Below, in pieces: positions 1 through 7,963 of a stretch of 64,000 nucleotides of DNA (positions are counted from its first letter, which is position 1; each line of letters opens with the position of its first letter). The notes under the pieces were generated by a model that saw nothing but the letters and a program-made list of their open reading frames with translations, searched no databases and had not been told where the DNA came from. The translations under genes and the position numbers were made by a program. The DNA is from Pseudomonas viridiflava (GTDB lineage Bacteria > Pseudomonadota > Gammaproteobacteria > Pseudomonadales > Pseudomonadaceae), in NCBI RefSeq assembly GCF_900601905.1, contig NZ_UWFA01000421.1:1-64000 (forward strand). Reading direction: 5' to 3'.

Positions 1-2
1 CA

Positions 3-176
3 CCGCTCCCACCCGAGCAATGGGCCAAACCCAGCGCTGAACTGCTGCGCCTGAGCCAGGCCGTGAAAGCCCTGCGCGAGAAACGCCCCAGCCAGAACCT
101 GGCATCCCGCTTTGCCGAGGTGCAGCAGGCGGATCGAGATACTGCCAAAGGGGCCCTGAAAACAGCCCAGCGCTAG
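3..176 (+). CDS. C-terminal end of an unidentified protein (5' truncated by window)
   Basis: The window opens inside a plus-strand frame of 57 residues ending at TAG 174-176. It is the only one of the three plus frames without an early stop. The visible tail is hydrophilic and rich in Ala, Lys, Arg and Gln, probably helical, with no membrane segment or recognisable motif. I do not recognise the family. Its end is followed directly by a REP doublet, as is common after gene ends in this region. Confidence 0.5.
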   Translation, partial: PLPPEQWAKPSAELLRLSQAVKALREKRPSQNLASRFAEVQQADRDTAKGALKTAQR

Positions 177-211
177 TGCACGGCAGGGCACATTTCCAAG
201 TGAACTTCCAA

Positions 212-301
212 GTGGGACCGGCTTTAGCCGGGAGGAGGCAGGAGCATTCTCTGCATCTTCGTCGCCATCCAGGCCGCCTTCCCGGCTGAAGCCGGTCCCA
301 C
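212..301. repeat. REP doublet, GTGGGACCGGCTTTAGCCGG type
   Basis: Two inverted copies of a REP core face each other: GTGGGACCGGCTTTAGCC at 212 and its complement ending GGCTGAAGCCGGTCCCAC at 301, with about 45 bases between them. Each core is itself a small palindrome. This matches the REPIN architecture of Pseudomonas. This subtype recurs in the window only as a single half at 40522. Confidence 0.85.
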
Positions 302-411
302 GGGGTGTTTGAAGAACAACCGGATTCATGCGTGAGGTGAAGAAATAGCATGGCAATTGCAGGGCCACCGCCCATCAATCACGCCCACACCTGCTCGACG
401 ATGCCTTGGCG

Positions 412-738
412 CTACTTATCCGTCATCGGCATCGGAAACGGCATCACGTTGCTGGTGCCACGCGCTTCGCTGATTTTCGGTACGCCGACCCGCTCGACTT
501 CGTCGATGCGCACGATCGAATGCATGGGCACAAAGCTGCGCACCACGCCTTCGAACTGGGCTTTGAGTTTCTCTTCGCTCGGGTCCACTACAACCGTCGT
601 GCGCTCGCCGAAGACGAACTCCTCCACTTCCAGAAAACCCCACAGATCACTTTGATAGATCTGCTTGGCGTACATTTCGAACACCTGGCCCTGGTTGAGG
701 AAAATCACCTTGTAGATTGGAGCTTCGCGTTTGGTCAT
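412..738 (-). CDS. DUF1820 family protein
   Basis: A 108-residue protein without signal peptide or membrane segments. Its N terminus (IYKVIFLNQGQVFEMYAK) and its central EEFVFGERTTVVVDPSEEKL stretch look like the DUF1820 family, a small conserved gammaproteobacterial family of unknown function. It is divergently transcribed from miaB with 132 bp between the starts, and a TATAGT hexamer on the minus strand (779-784) is a possible -10. The order DUF1820-miaB is conserved in Pseudomonas from memory. Function is unknown. Confidence 0.8.
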   Translation of the reverse strand: MTKREAPIYKVIFLNQGQVFEMYAKQIYQSDLWGFLEVEEFVFGERTTVVVDPSEEKLKAQFEGVVRSFVPMHSIVRIDEVERVGVPKISEARGTSNVMPFPMPMTDK

Positions 739-831
739 ATAGGGCGGGTAAGAATCGGGGACTTAAAAGAGGGCGCGAACTATAGCATGCCCGTTCGATA
801 GACGACGCTAGGAAGCAGCGACCCGCGCCAC

Positions 832-837
832 TATAAT
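832..837 (+). promoter_or_regulatory. Candidate -10 box for miaB
   Basis: A perfect TATAAT lies 33 bases upstream of the miaB ATG in the gap shared with the divergent DUF1820 gene. No good -35 is seen 17 bases further upstream, so this is a partial promoter prediction. Confidence 0.4.
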
Positions 838-870
838 GCGCGGTTCTTTGAACCACCTGATGACGGACGC

Positions 871-2199
871 ATGGCCAAGAAGCTTTATATCGAAACCCAC
901 GGTTGCCAGATGAACGAGTACGACAGCTCGCGCATGGTCGATCTGCTGGGCGAACATCAAGCCCTGGAAGTCACCGCTCGCGCGGAAGATGCCGACGTCA
1001 TACTGCTCAACACCTGCTCGATTCGCGAACGCGCCCAGGACCGGGTCTATTCCCAGCTGGGCCGCTGGCGCGAACTGAAACTGGCCAACCCTGAGATGGT
1101 CATTGCCGTCGGTGGTTGCGTGGCCAGCCAGGAAGGCGCGGCGATACGGGATCGCGCACCCTATGTCGACGTGGTGTTCGGCCCGCAAACCCTGCACCGC
1201 CTGCCGGAAATGATCGACGCGGCGCGCATCACCCGTTTGCCGCAAGTTGATGTGTCGTTCCCGGAAATCGAAAAATTCGACCATTTGCCGGAGCCCCGCG
1301 TCGACGGCCCGAGCGCTTATGTGTCGGTGATGGAAGGCTGCAGCAAGTACTGTACGTTCTGCGTCGTGCCTTATACCCGTGGCGAAGAGGTCAGCCGACC
1401 GTTTGATGACGTGGTCGCCGAAGTCATCCATCTGGCCGAAAACGGTGTGCGCGAAGTGACGCTGCTGGGCCAGAACGTCAATGGCTACCGGGCCACCACT
1501 CATGACGGGCGCCCTGCTGATCTTGCCGATCTGATCCGCGTTGTCGCCGCCGTGGAGGGTATTGACCGGATCCGCTACACCACCTCGCACCCGCTGGAGT
1601 TCTCCGATAGCCTGATCCAGGCCCACGCCGAAGTACCGGAGCTGGTCAAACACCTGCACTTGCCGGTTCAGTCGGGTTCGGACCGGATTCTCTCGGCAAT
1701 GAAGCGCAACCACACCACGCTGGAATACAAGTCCCGGCTGCGCAAGCTGAAAGCCGCCGTACCAGGCATCAGCATCAGTTCGGACTTCATCGTCGGCTTC
1801 CCCGGCGAAACCGAGAAAGACTTCGACAACACCATGAAGCTGATCGAAGACGTGGGTTTCGACTTCTCCTTCTCGTTCATCTACAGCCCGCGTCCCGGTA
1901 CCCCGGCCGCCGACCTGAAAGACGACACACCCGAAGCGTTGAAGAAAGAGCGCCTGGCAGCACTGCAACATCGTCTGAATCAGCAGGGTTTCGAGATCAG
2001 CCGACAAATGGTAGGCAGCATCCAGCGCATTCTGGTGACCGATTACTCCAAGAAGGACCCCGGCGAGCTGCAGGGACGCACCGAGAACAACCGGATCGTC
2101 AATTTCCGCTGCGCCAACCCCAAGCTGATCGGCCAGTTCGCCGACGTGCACATCGACGACGCCCAGCCGCACTCGCTGCGTGGGTCGTTGTTGAATTGA
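871..2199 (+). CDS. miaB: tRNA-2-methylthio-N6-dimethylallyladenosine synthase MiaB
   Basis: Radical-SAM methylthiotransferase that adds the 2-methylthio group to i6A37 of tRNAs reading UNN codons. The 442-residue length is normal. The N-terminal UPF0004 domain carries the auxiliary cluster cysteines C12, C49 and C83. The radical-SAM motif is C157-x3-C161-x2-C164 (GCSKYCTFC). A C-terminal TRAM domain follows, with RTENNRIVNF near its middle. ATG 871 gives the expected MAKKLYIETHGC start. A REP doublet starts 6 bases after the stop, separating miaB from phoH. Confidence 0.97.
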   Translation: MAKKLYIETHGCQMNEYDSSRMVDLLGEHQALEVTARAEDADVILLNTCSIRERAQDRVYSQLGRWRELKLANPEMVIAVGGCVASQEGAAIRDRAPYVDVVFGPQTLHRLPEMIDAARITRLPQVDVSFPEIEKFDHLPEPRVDGPSAYVSVMEGCSKYCTFCVVPYTRGEEVSRPFDDVVAEVIHLAENGVREVTLLGQNVNGYRATTHDGRPADLADLIRVVAAVEGIDRIRYTTSHPLEFSDSLIQAHAEVPELVKHLHLPVQSGSDRILSAMKRNHTTLEYKSRLRKLKAAVPGISISSDFIVGFPGETEKDFDNTMKLIEDVGFDFSFSFIYSPRPGTPAADLKDDTPEALKKERLAALQHRLNQQGFEISRQMVGSIQRILVTDYSKKDPGELQGRTENNRIVNFRCANPKLIGQFADVHIDDAQPHSLRGSLLN

Positions 2200-2205
2200 A
2201 TCTTT

Positions 2206-2294
2206 GTTGGAGCGAGGCTTGCCCGCGAATGCGTCATTTTCAGCGCATTTGCGTTGCCTGACACACCGCCTTCGCGGGCAAGCCTCGCTCCAAC
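2206..2294. repeat. REP doublet, GTTGGAGCGAGGCTTGCCCG type
   Basis: Inverted pair of a 24-bp REP core (GTTGGAGCGAGGCTTGCCCG followed by CGAA) with about 40 bases between, directly after the miaB stop. Near-identical pairs occur at 6340, 35675, 37401 and 50031. An open frame running through this element into phoH is not coding. Confidence 0.9.
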
Positions 2295-2397
2295 AGTCCC
2301 GCCATCACAACGTTTATCAAGTCAGAGCTTTCGCACGCTGGTGACTGGGGTTATCCTTCGTTTCACCTCAATTGCCCCAGGGCGGCTAAAAACGACC

Positions 2398-3420
2398 TTG
2401 AACGTACAAGTCGAACCACTTCGTTTTACCCTCGAACCTTTCGAGGCCTATCGCTTCGCAAATCTTTGCGGGCAGCTGGATGAGAATCTGCGCCTCATCG
2501 AACAGCGCCTGAACATCGAAATCCGCAATCGCGGAAACCAGTTCGAGCTGATTGGCGATCCCCAACAAACCACCTCGGCCGAAAATCTGCTGCGCCGCCT
2601 GTACCGGGAAACCAAGAGTACGGAGCTGTCACCGGATATGGTCCACCTGTTTCTCCAGGAATCAGGCGTCGAAGAGCTGGACAACCATCCTGCCGCCGAC
2701 CCGGGCGTGGCCCTGCGCACCAAGAAAGGCATGATTCGCCCTCGCGGCCTGAATCAGCAGCGCTATGTCAAAGAGATCCTCGGCAACGACATCAACTTCG
2801 GCATCGGCCCGGCGGGCACCGGCAAGACCTACCTTGCCGTGGCCTGTGCCGTGGACGCGCTGGAGCGTGAGCAGATCCGCCGCATCCTGTTGGTGCGACC
2901 GGCCGTCGAAGCGGGTGAAAAACTCGGCTTCCTGCCCGGCGATCTGGCCCAGAAGATCGACCCGTACCTGCGCCCGCTGTACGACGCCCTGTACGAAATG
3001 CTCGGCTTCGAATACGTCGCCAAACTGATCGAAAAACAGGTGATCGAAGTCGCCCCGCTGGCCTACATGCGCGGTCGCACGCTTAACAACAGCTTCATCA
3101 TCCTCGACGAAAGCCAGAACACCACTGTCGAGCAGATGAAGATGTTCCTGACCCGGATCGGCTTCGGCTCCACCGCCGTGATCACCGGCGACATCACTCA
3201 GGTCGACCTGCCCAAGGGCACCAAGTCCGGCCTGACCCATGTCATTGATGTGCTCAAGGATGTGCCGGGCATCAGCTTTACCCACTTCAAGCCCAAAGAC
3301 GTGGTGCGTCACCCGTTGGTGCAGCGCATTGTCGAAGCCTACGAGCGCTTCGAGAACCGCCTCGACGACCAGCAGCCCGCCCCGGACAACTCATCACGGG
3401 AATACCGCCGCGATGCTTGA
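2398..3420 (+). CDS. PhoH family ATPase (YbeZ-like)
   Basis: A 340-residue PhoH/YbeZ-type P-loop ATPase, thought to act with the endoribonuclease YbeY in RNA processing. Walker A is GPAGTGKT at residues 137-144, and a Walker B-like FIILDESQN lies near residue 237. The start is chosen as TTG 2398, giving MNVQVEPLRF, which fits the family N terminus. The frame stays open upstream to 2254, but that extension is translated REP sequence. A purine-rich AGGGCGG lies about 14 bases upstream and is a weak ribosome site. The stop overlaps the ybeY start by 8 bases, so the two are translationally coupled. Confidence 0.93.
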   Translation: MNVQVEPLRFTLEPFEAYRFANLCGQLDENLRLIEQRLNIEIRNRGNQFELIGDPQQTTSAENLLRRLYRETKSTELSPDMVHLFLQESGVEELDNHPAADPGVALRTKKGMIRPRGLNQQRYVKEILGNDINFGIGPAGTGKTYLAVACAVDALEREQIRRILLVRPAVEAGEKLGFLPGDLAQKIDPYLRPLYDALYEMLGFEYVAKLIEKQVIEVAPLAYMRGRTLNNSFIILDESQNTTVEQMKMFLTRIGFGSTAVITGDITQVDLPKGTKSGLTHVIDVLKDVPGISFTHFKPKDVVRHPLVQRIVEAYERFENRLDDQQPAPDNSSREYRRDA

Positions 3421-3913
3421 GCTGGACCTGCAACTGGCGAGTGAAGCAAGCGTACCCAGCGAAGCCCAGTTCCGCCTCTGGTGCGAAATGGGCTTGCGCA
3501 TGCGCAGTGCCGATTCGGAGCTGACCATCCGGCTGGTGGATGAAACCGAAGGCCGCGAGCTGAATCACACATGGCGTCACAAAGATTACGCAACCAATGT
3601 GCTGTCGTTTCCTGCCGACGTGCCCGATGACCTGCTGGATATCCCGCTGCTGGGCGATCTGGTGATCTGTGCACCGGTCATCTCTCGTGAGGCACAGGAA
3701 CAGGGCAAGGCGCTCGATGCACATTGGGCACATATGGTCATTCATGGCTGCCTTCATCTGTTGGGTTTCGACCACATCGACGATGAAGAAGCCGACGAAA
3801 TGGAAGCGCTGGAACGAACGTTGCTTGGGGAGTTGGGCTATCCCGACCCTTATGCCGACGACGACAGCGACGAACACTCACATTCAGCAACACCCAGCAA
3901 GGACAACGAGTAA
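3413..3913 (+). CDS. ybeY: rRNA maturation RNase YbeY
   Basis: Metal-dependent endoribonuclease for 16S rRNA 3' maturation and ribosome quality control. The zinc site H-x3-H-x5-H is intact at H111, H115 and H121 in IHGCLHLLGFDH. Length is 166 residues. ATG 3413 lies inside the end of phoH (8-base overlap); longer in-frame extensions only read phoH in another frame. It forms an operon with phoH and corC, the usual ybeZ-ybeY-ybeX arrangement. The acidic C-terminal tail (YADDDSDEHSH) is probably disordered. Confidence 0.95.
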   Translation: MLELDLQLASEASVPSEAQFRLWCEMGLRMRSADSELTIRLVDETEGRELNHTWRHKDYATNVLSFPADVPDDLLDIPLLGDLVICAPVISREAQEQGKALDAHWAHMVIHGCLHLLGFDHIDDEEADEMEALERTLLGELGYPDPYADDDSDEHSHSATPSKDNE

Positions 3914-3918
3914 GGGCT

Positions 3919-4761
3919 ATGAGCGAAGATCGATCGAGCAACGGGCAAAAGTCATGGCTGGGTAAGCTCACCCAGGCTTTTGCCCATGAGCCGAAAAACC
4001 GCCAGGAGCTGCTAGAGCTGCTGCGCGAAGCCCATCAGAACAAGCTACTGGACAGCGAAGCGCTGGCCATCGTCGAAGGCGCGATCCAGGTCGCAGACCT
4101 GCAGGTGCGCGACATCATGGTCCCGCGCTCGCAGATGATCAGCATCAAGGCCTCGCAGAGCCCTCGGGAGTTTCTGCCTGCGGTCATTGACGCGGCCCAC
4201 TCGCGCTATCCGGTGATTGGCGAGAGCCACGACGATGTCCTCGGCGTGCTGCTGGCCAAGGACCTGCTGCCTTTGATCCTCAAGGAAGACGGCGGGGAAG
4301 GCGACATCAAGAAGCTGCTGCGCCCTGCCACCTTCGTGCCTGAGTCCAAGCGCCTGAACGTGCTGCTGCGTGAATTTCGCGCCAACCATAACCACATGGC
4401 CATCGTCATCGACGAATACGGCGGTGTGGCGGGTCTGGTGACCATCGAAGACGTTCTGGAACAGATCGTCGGCGATATCGAAGACGAGCACGACGTGGAA
4501 GAAGACAGCTACATAAAACCGCTGCCCAGTGGCGATTTTCTGGTCAAGGCGCTCACGCCGATCGAAAGCTTCAACGAGTTTTTCGACAGCGAGTTCTCCG
4601 ACGACGAGTTCGACACCGTTGGCGGTCTGGTAATGAGCGCGTTCGGGCATCTGCCCAAGCGTAATGAAATCACCGTGATCGGCGAGTATCGTTTCCGGAT
4701 TCTCAACGCAGACAGCCGCCGGATTCACTTGCTGCGCCTGAGCCCTGTCTCACGTGCGTAA
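3919..4761 (+). CDS. corC: CorC/YbeX family CBS-domain protein
   Basis: A 280-residue soluble protein with two CBS domains (about 70-190, starting at VRDIMVPRSQM) and a C-terminal CorC/HlyC transporter-associated domain (about 205-278). It lacks the DUF21 membrane domain of full-length CNNM-type proteins, as YbeX proteins do. The historical role is Mg2+/Co2+ efflux; recent work on YbeX points to ribosome metabolism, which suits its position 5 bases after ybeY. lnt follows 37 bases later in the same direction. Confidence 0.92.
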   Translation: MSEDRSSNGQKSWLGKLTQAFAHEPKNRQELLELLREAHQNKLLDSEALAIVEGAIQVADLQVRDIMVPRSQMISIKASQSPREFLPAVIDAAHSRYPVIGESHDDVLGVLLAKDLLPLILKEDGGEGDIKKLLRPATFVPESKRLNVLLREFRANHNHMAIVIDEYGGVAGLVTIEDVLEQIVGDIEDEHDVEEDSYIKPLPSGDFLVKALTPIESFNEFFDSEFSDDEFDTVGGLVMSAFGHLPKRNEITVIGEYRFRILNADSRRIHLLRLSPVSRA

Positions 4762-4798
4762 CCGAGCCCCTCACGTAGCCCCGCTTTAAGGAATGCAG

Positions 4799-6319
4799 AT
4801 GCGCTGGATCACCCCCCCCGGCTGGCCCGGTAACCTGCTGGCCGTGGTGGCTGGCGCGCTCACCACCTTCGCCCTCGCCCCTTTCGACATCTGGCCATTG
4901 GCCCTGATCGCCCTGGCGCTGTTCTACCTGGGCCTGCGCGACCTCAGCCCACGTCAGGCGCTGGGGCGGGGCTGGTGCTACGGTTTCGGACTGTTTGGCG
5001 CCGGGACCAGCTGGATCTACGTCAGCATCCATAACTTCGGTGGGGCGTCGGTGTTGCTGGCAGGCTTTCTCATGCTGCTGTTCATCGCCTGCATCGCCTG
5101 GTTCTTCGCCCTGCCCGCCTGGCTCTGGGCGCGCTGGATCCGGCGCAATGAGGCGCCACTGGCAGACGCCCTGGCGTTCGCTGCCTTGTGGCTGATTCAG
5201 GAAGCCTTCCGCGGCTGGTTCCTGACCGGTTTTCCTTGGTTGTACTCCGGCTACAGTCAACTGGACGGCCCGTTGTCGGCTCTGGCGCCAGTTGGTGGCA
5301 TGTGGCTGATTTCTTTCGTCCTCGCGCTGACTGCCGCGTTGCTGTGCAACCTGCCCCGCTTGCGGGCACGCAAAGCATTTCTGGGGGCGGGCGTCGTATT
5401 GCTTGTCGCCCCCTGGTTGCTCAGCCTCGCACTGAAATCCTACGCCTGGACGTCACCGGCAGGCGCGCCCCTTAAAGTCGTGGCGATGCAGGGCAACATC
5501 GAGCAGCAGATGAAGTGGGACCCACAGCAGCTCAACGCGCAGCTGGCGTTGTACCGCGACATGACGTTCCGCTCGCAACAGGCCGACTTGATCATCTGGC
5601 CGGAAACCGCTGTGCCGGTGCTCAAGGAATCTGCCGAGGGCTATCTGAAAATGATGGGCCAGTTCGCCGCCGAACGCGGCTCGGCGCTGATTACCGGTGT
5701 GCCGCTGCGTGAGAAAGGAGAGCGCGGTGAGAATCGCTATTACAACGCAATCACCGTCGTCGGCCAGGGCGAAGGCACCTACATGAAGCAGAAGCTGGTG
5801 CCGTTCGGTGAATACGTGCCGCTGCAGGATCTGCTGCGTGGCCTGATCGCCTTCTTTGACTTGCCGATGTCCGACTTCGCGCGCGGCCCAAGTGACCAGC
5901 CTATGCTGCAAGCCAAGGGTTATCAGATCGCGCCCTTCATTTGCTATGAAGTGGTGTACCCGGAGTTCGCGGCCGGGCTTTCAGCTCAGAGCGATTTGTT
6001 GCTGACGGTCAGCAACGACACCTGGTTCGGCACCTCGATCGGGCCGTTGCAGCACCTGCAAATGGCCCAGATGCGCGCGCTTGAGGCAGGACGCTGGATG
6101 ATCCGCTCGACCAATAACGGCGTCACGGCGTTGATCGACCCGTTCGGCAAGATCACCACCCGCATCCCGCAGTTCGAACGCGGCGTGATGTACGGCGAAG
6201 TAGTGCCGATGCATGAGCTGACACCTTACCTGCGCTGGCGCTCCTGGCCGATGGCGCTGGTCTGTGGGCTGCTGATCGGCTGGGCGCTGGTGGCTGGACG
6301 GGTGTCCAAGACTGTTTAG
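4799..6319 (+). CDS. lnt: Apolipoprotein N-acyltransferase Lnt
   Basis: Inner-membrane enzyme that adds the third acyl chain to the N-terminal cysteine of lipoproteins. An N-terminal multi-helix membrane domain (about 10-210) is followed by a periplasmic nitrilase-like domain with the triad E269 (WPETAVP), K332 (QKLVPFGEYVP) and C382 (FICYEVVYPE), and a last membrane helix near the C terminus. ATG 4799 is preferred over ATG 4793 because AAGGA at 4788-4792 abuts the first ATG but sits 6 bases before the second. Length 506 is normal. It serves the lipoproteins encoded in this window (LptE, RlpA and others). Confidence 0.96.
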   Translation: MRWITPPGWPGNLLAVVAGALTTFALAPFDIWPLALIALALFYLGLRDLSPRQALGRGWCYGFGLFGAGTSWIYVSIHNFGGASVLLAGFLMLLFIACIAWFFALPAWLWARWIRRNEAPLADALAFAALWLIQEAFRGWFLTGFPWLYSGYSQLDGPLSALAPVGGMWLISFVLALTAALLCNLPRLRARKAFLGAGVVLLVAPWLLSLALKSYAWTSPAGAPLKVVAMQGNIEQQMKWDPQQLNAQLALYRDMTFRSQQADLIIWPETAVPVLKESAEGYLKMMGQFAAERGSALITGVPLREKGERGENRYYNAITVVGQGEGTYMKQKLVPFGEYVPLQDLLRGLIAFFDLPMSDFARGPSDQPMLQAKGYQIAPFICYEVVYPEFAAGLSAQSDLLLTVSNDTWFGTSIGPLQHLQMAQMRALEAGRWMIRSTNNGVTALIDPFGKITTRIPQFERGVMYGEVVPMHELTPYLRWRSWPMALVCGLLIGWALVAGRVSKTV

Positions 6320-6339
6320 GGTTGCACGCATATCCCCCT

Positions 6340-6427
6340 GTTGGAGCGAGGCTTGCCCGCGAAGAACGATGACGCGGTATTGCAGACATATCGCGGCGTC
6401 TGGTTCGCGGGCAAGCCTCGCTCCAAC
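6340..6427. repeat. REP doublet, GTTGGAGCGAGGCTTGCCCG type
   Basis: Inverted pair of the same core as at 2206. It lies between the convergent lnt and ydcF genes, 20 bases after the lnt stop and 4 bases from the ydcF stop, where it could act as a bidirectional transcript end. Confidence 0.9.
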
Positions 6428-6431
6428 AGGT

Positions 6432-7193
6432 TCACGGATACACCCACGGATACACCAGCAACCCCGCCGCTTCATTGAGCAACTGCCCGCTCTGCCACAT
6501 AGCCCGACTTTCCGGTAACCAGCCGCCAAAAATACGGTCGTTGTCTACACCGAGAAAGCCCACCGGCGCGCTGACCACCGTGAACCCCACCTTTTCAAAG
6601 CTCCAGTGTGAACGCGGCATGTGCCAGCCCTGCGTGACCAGCACCACCCGTTTTATCCCCAACGGCTGAAGCACTGCGGCGCTCATCGTGGCGTTTTCCC
6701 AAGTGGTGCGGCTCTGCCCTTCCTGCCAGCGCACTTGCACGCCGAAATCGTTCTGCAATGATTGCGCCATGATCGCCGCTTCACTGGGTGGCTGACCATA
6801 ATGCAGCCCGCCCGAGGTCAGTATCGGCAGGCCCGATGCCTTGGCCAGCCGCGCCGCATAGCGCATCCGCTCAAGAGCCACGCCGGTGGGGATGTCAGCT
6901 CCCCAGCTCGGGTCGTTACGTTCGCGCCCCGAACCCAGGATCACAATGGCGTCGGCACGTTGCGCAAGCGTTGCCCACTCGCCAAGCGGCAACGGCGCAA
7001 CCTGCTCGATGCCCCGGGCCGCCGACTCGACCACCACCGGCAAGCTCATCAACCATAACCCGCCAAGCCCCAGGGTAAAGCACGCGAGTGCCAGACGTGG
7101 CCGCGAGCGGCGCAAGTAAACAGCCAGCAGTAGAAACAGAAAGAACAGGCCGGGGGGTAGCAGCAGGGTTTTGAGCAGGTAGCGAATAGGCAT
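6432..7193 (-). CDS. YdcF/SanA-family (DUF218) membrane protein
   Basis: A 253-residue protein with two N-terminal membrane helices (about 7-27 and 35-55) and a DUF218 domain beginning at ADAIVILGSG near residue 80. It contains SRTTWENA and LVTQGWHMPRS motifs typical of the family. E. coli relatives (ElyC, SanA, YdcF) are linked to envelope integrity and undecaprenyl-phosphate use; a similar role is inferred, not shown. It ends against a REP doublet and points toward lnt. Confidence 0.85.
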   Translation of the reverse strand: MPIRYLLKTLLLPPGLFFLFLLLAVYLRRSRPRLALACFTLGLGGLWLMSLPVVVESAARGIEQVAPLPLGEWATLAQRADAIVILGSGRERNDPSWGADIPTGVALERMRYAARLAKASGLPILTSGGLHYGQPPSEAAIMAQSLQNDFGVQVRWQEGQSRTTWENATMSAAVLQPLGIKRVVLVTQGWHMPRSHWSFEKVGFTVVSAPVGFLGVDNDRIFGGWLPESRAMWQSGQLLNEAAGLLVYPWVYP

Positions 7194-7277
7194 CAGGCAT
7201 CTCCAGAGATGCCCGAAGCCTAGAATGATTGGTGCTAAGCAACAATGCTTATGAAACAGGCACGCAGCCTGTGCAGG

Positions 7278-7652
7278 TTAACGCTTGAAAAGATTGCTTG
7301 AGCTGTGGCGACTCAACTTTGCCGACGTGGCGCAGCGTTTTCGATCCTTCAGCCAGATAACCTTGGCTGAACGCGACAACATTGGCACCGCTTCGGCGGA
7401 CTCTCGCGACACATTGGAACTGCCCTTTGGCACGGCACTTTTAAGTTCGCCATCGGCCACGATGGCACCCTTGTTCAGATAAGCCTCGATAAAATCGAAC
7501 TCGGCTCGGCTCAAGCCGCGCAATTCAAGCTCTTCGGGCCACTCGTCACGCAGCCGGATTGCTATGTTTGCTGTCTCCAGGGCAAGCCCCAGACGATTTA
7601 TCAAACGATCATAGACTTCAGGATTTGTTGCTGTGTGCTGCAGCTCTGTCAT
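7278..7652 (-). CDS. Hypothetical protein, unrecognised
   Basis: A 124-residue frame starting with ATG 7652 behind a plausible ribosome site (GAGGTGAG, about 3 bases). The first 70 residues look like a soluble helical domain (NRLGLALETANIAIRLRDEW, then LSRAEFDFIEAYLNKG). The second half is Ser/Arg/Lys-rich and low in order, which could mean a frameshifted remnant. I know no family for it. It lies between ydcF and leuS, where related genomes from memory carry different small genes, so it may be accessory. No regulatory sequence is obvious. Confidence 0.5.
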   Translation of the reverse strand: MTELQHTATNPEVYDRLINRLGLALETANIAIRLRDEWPEELELRGLSRAEFDFIEAYLNKGAIVADGELKSAVPKGSSNVSRESAEAVPMLSRSAKVIWLKDRKRCATSAKLSRHSSSNLFKR

Positions 7653-7963
7653 CCGCTCACCTCATCGAAGATAAACATACCCTCTCCAGAGAGCTTAGCG
7701 CTGCTGTCAAAACCGGTACATTGCAGCGACAAACGGCGGCTGCGAGCCCTTGAACAGGCCGTTTGCAGTGTGCGGGCCGCAATCAGCGTTTCCCTCGGTA
7801 GTCGGCGCTCATGTATGCTACGGCGCTTCCTGTAATTCCACTTCCGCTCCCTTGAGCTGGAACGCACCGCACAGGCAGTCTCATTGTACGGCAAGCGGTG
7901 CCGACCTGACTCGGCGATGCCATGAAGAGGTCAAGGGTCACCACTCTTTAGTAAAAAGTAGCC
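7653..7963. other. Intergenic region upstream of leuS, nothing recognised
   Basis: A 311-base gap between two divergent genes. I see no REP doublet, tRNA or terminator. It should hold the promoters of leuS and the hypothetical gene, but no convincing -35/-10 pair stands out. A minus-strand frame through it (7649-7894) has unusual Arg-rich composition and is judged non-coding. Confidence 0.5.

Noticed and set aside
7649..7894. An 81-codon minus-strand frame upstream of leuS
   Set aside because: It overlaps the start of the hypothetical gene, is Arg/Ser-rich without ordered segments and lacks a convincing ribosome site.
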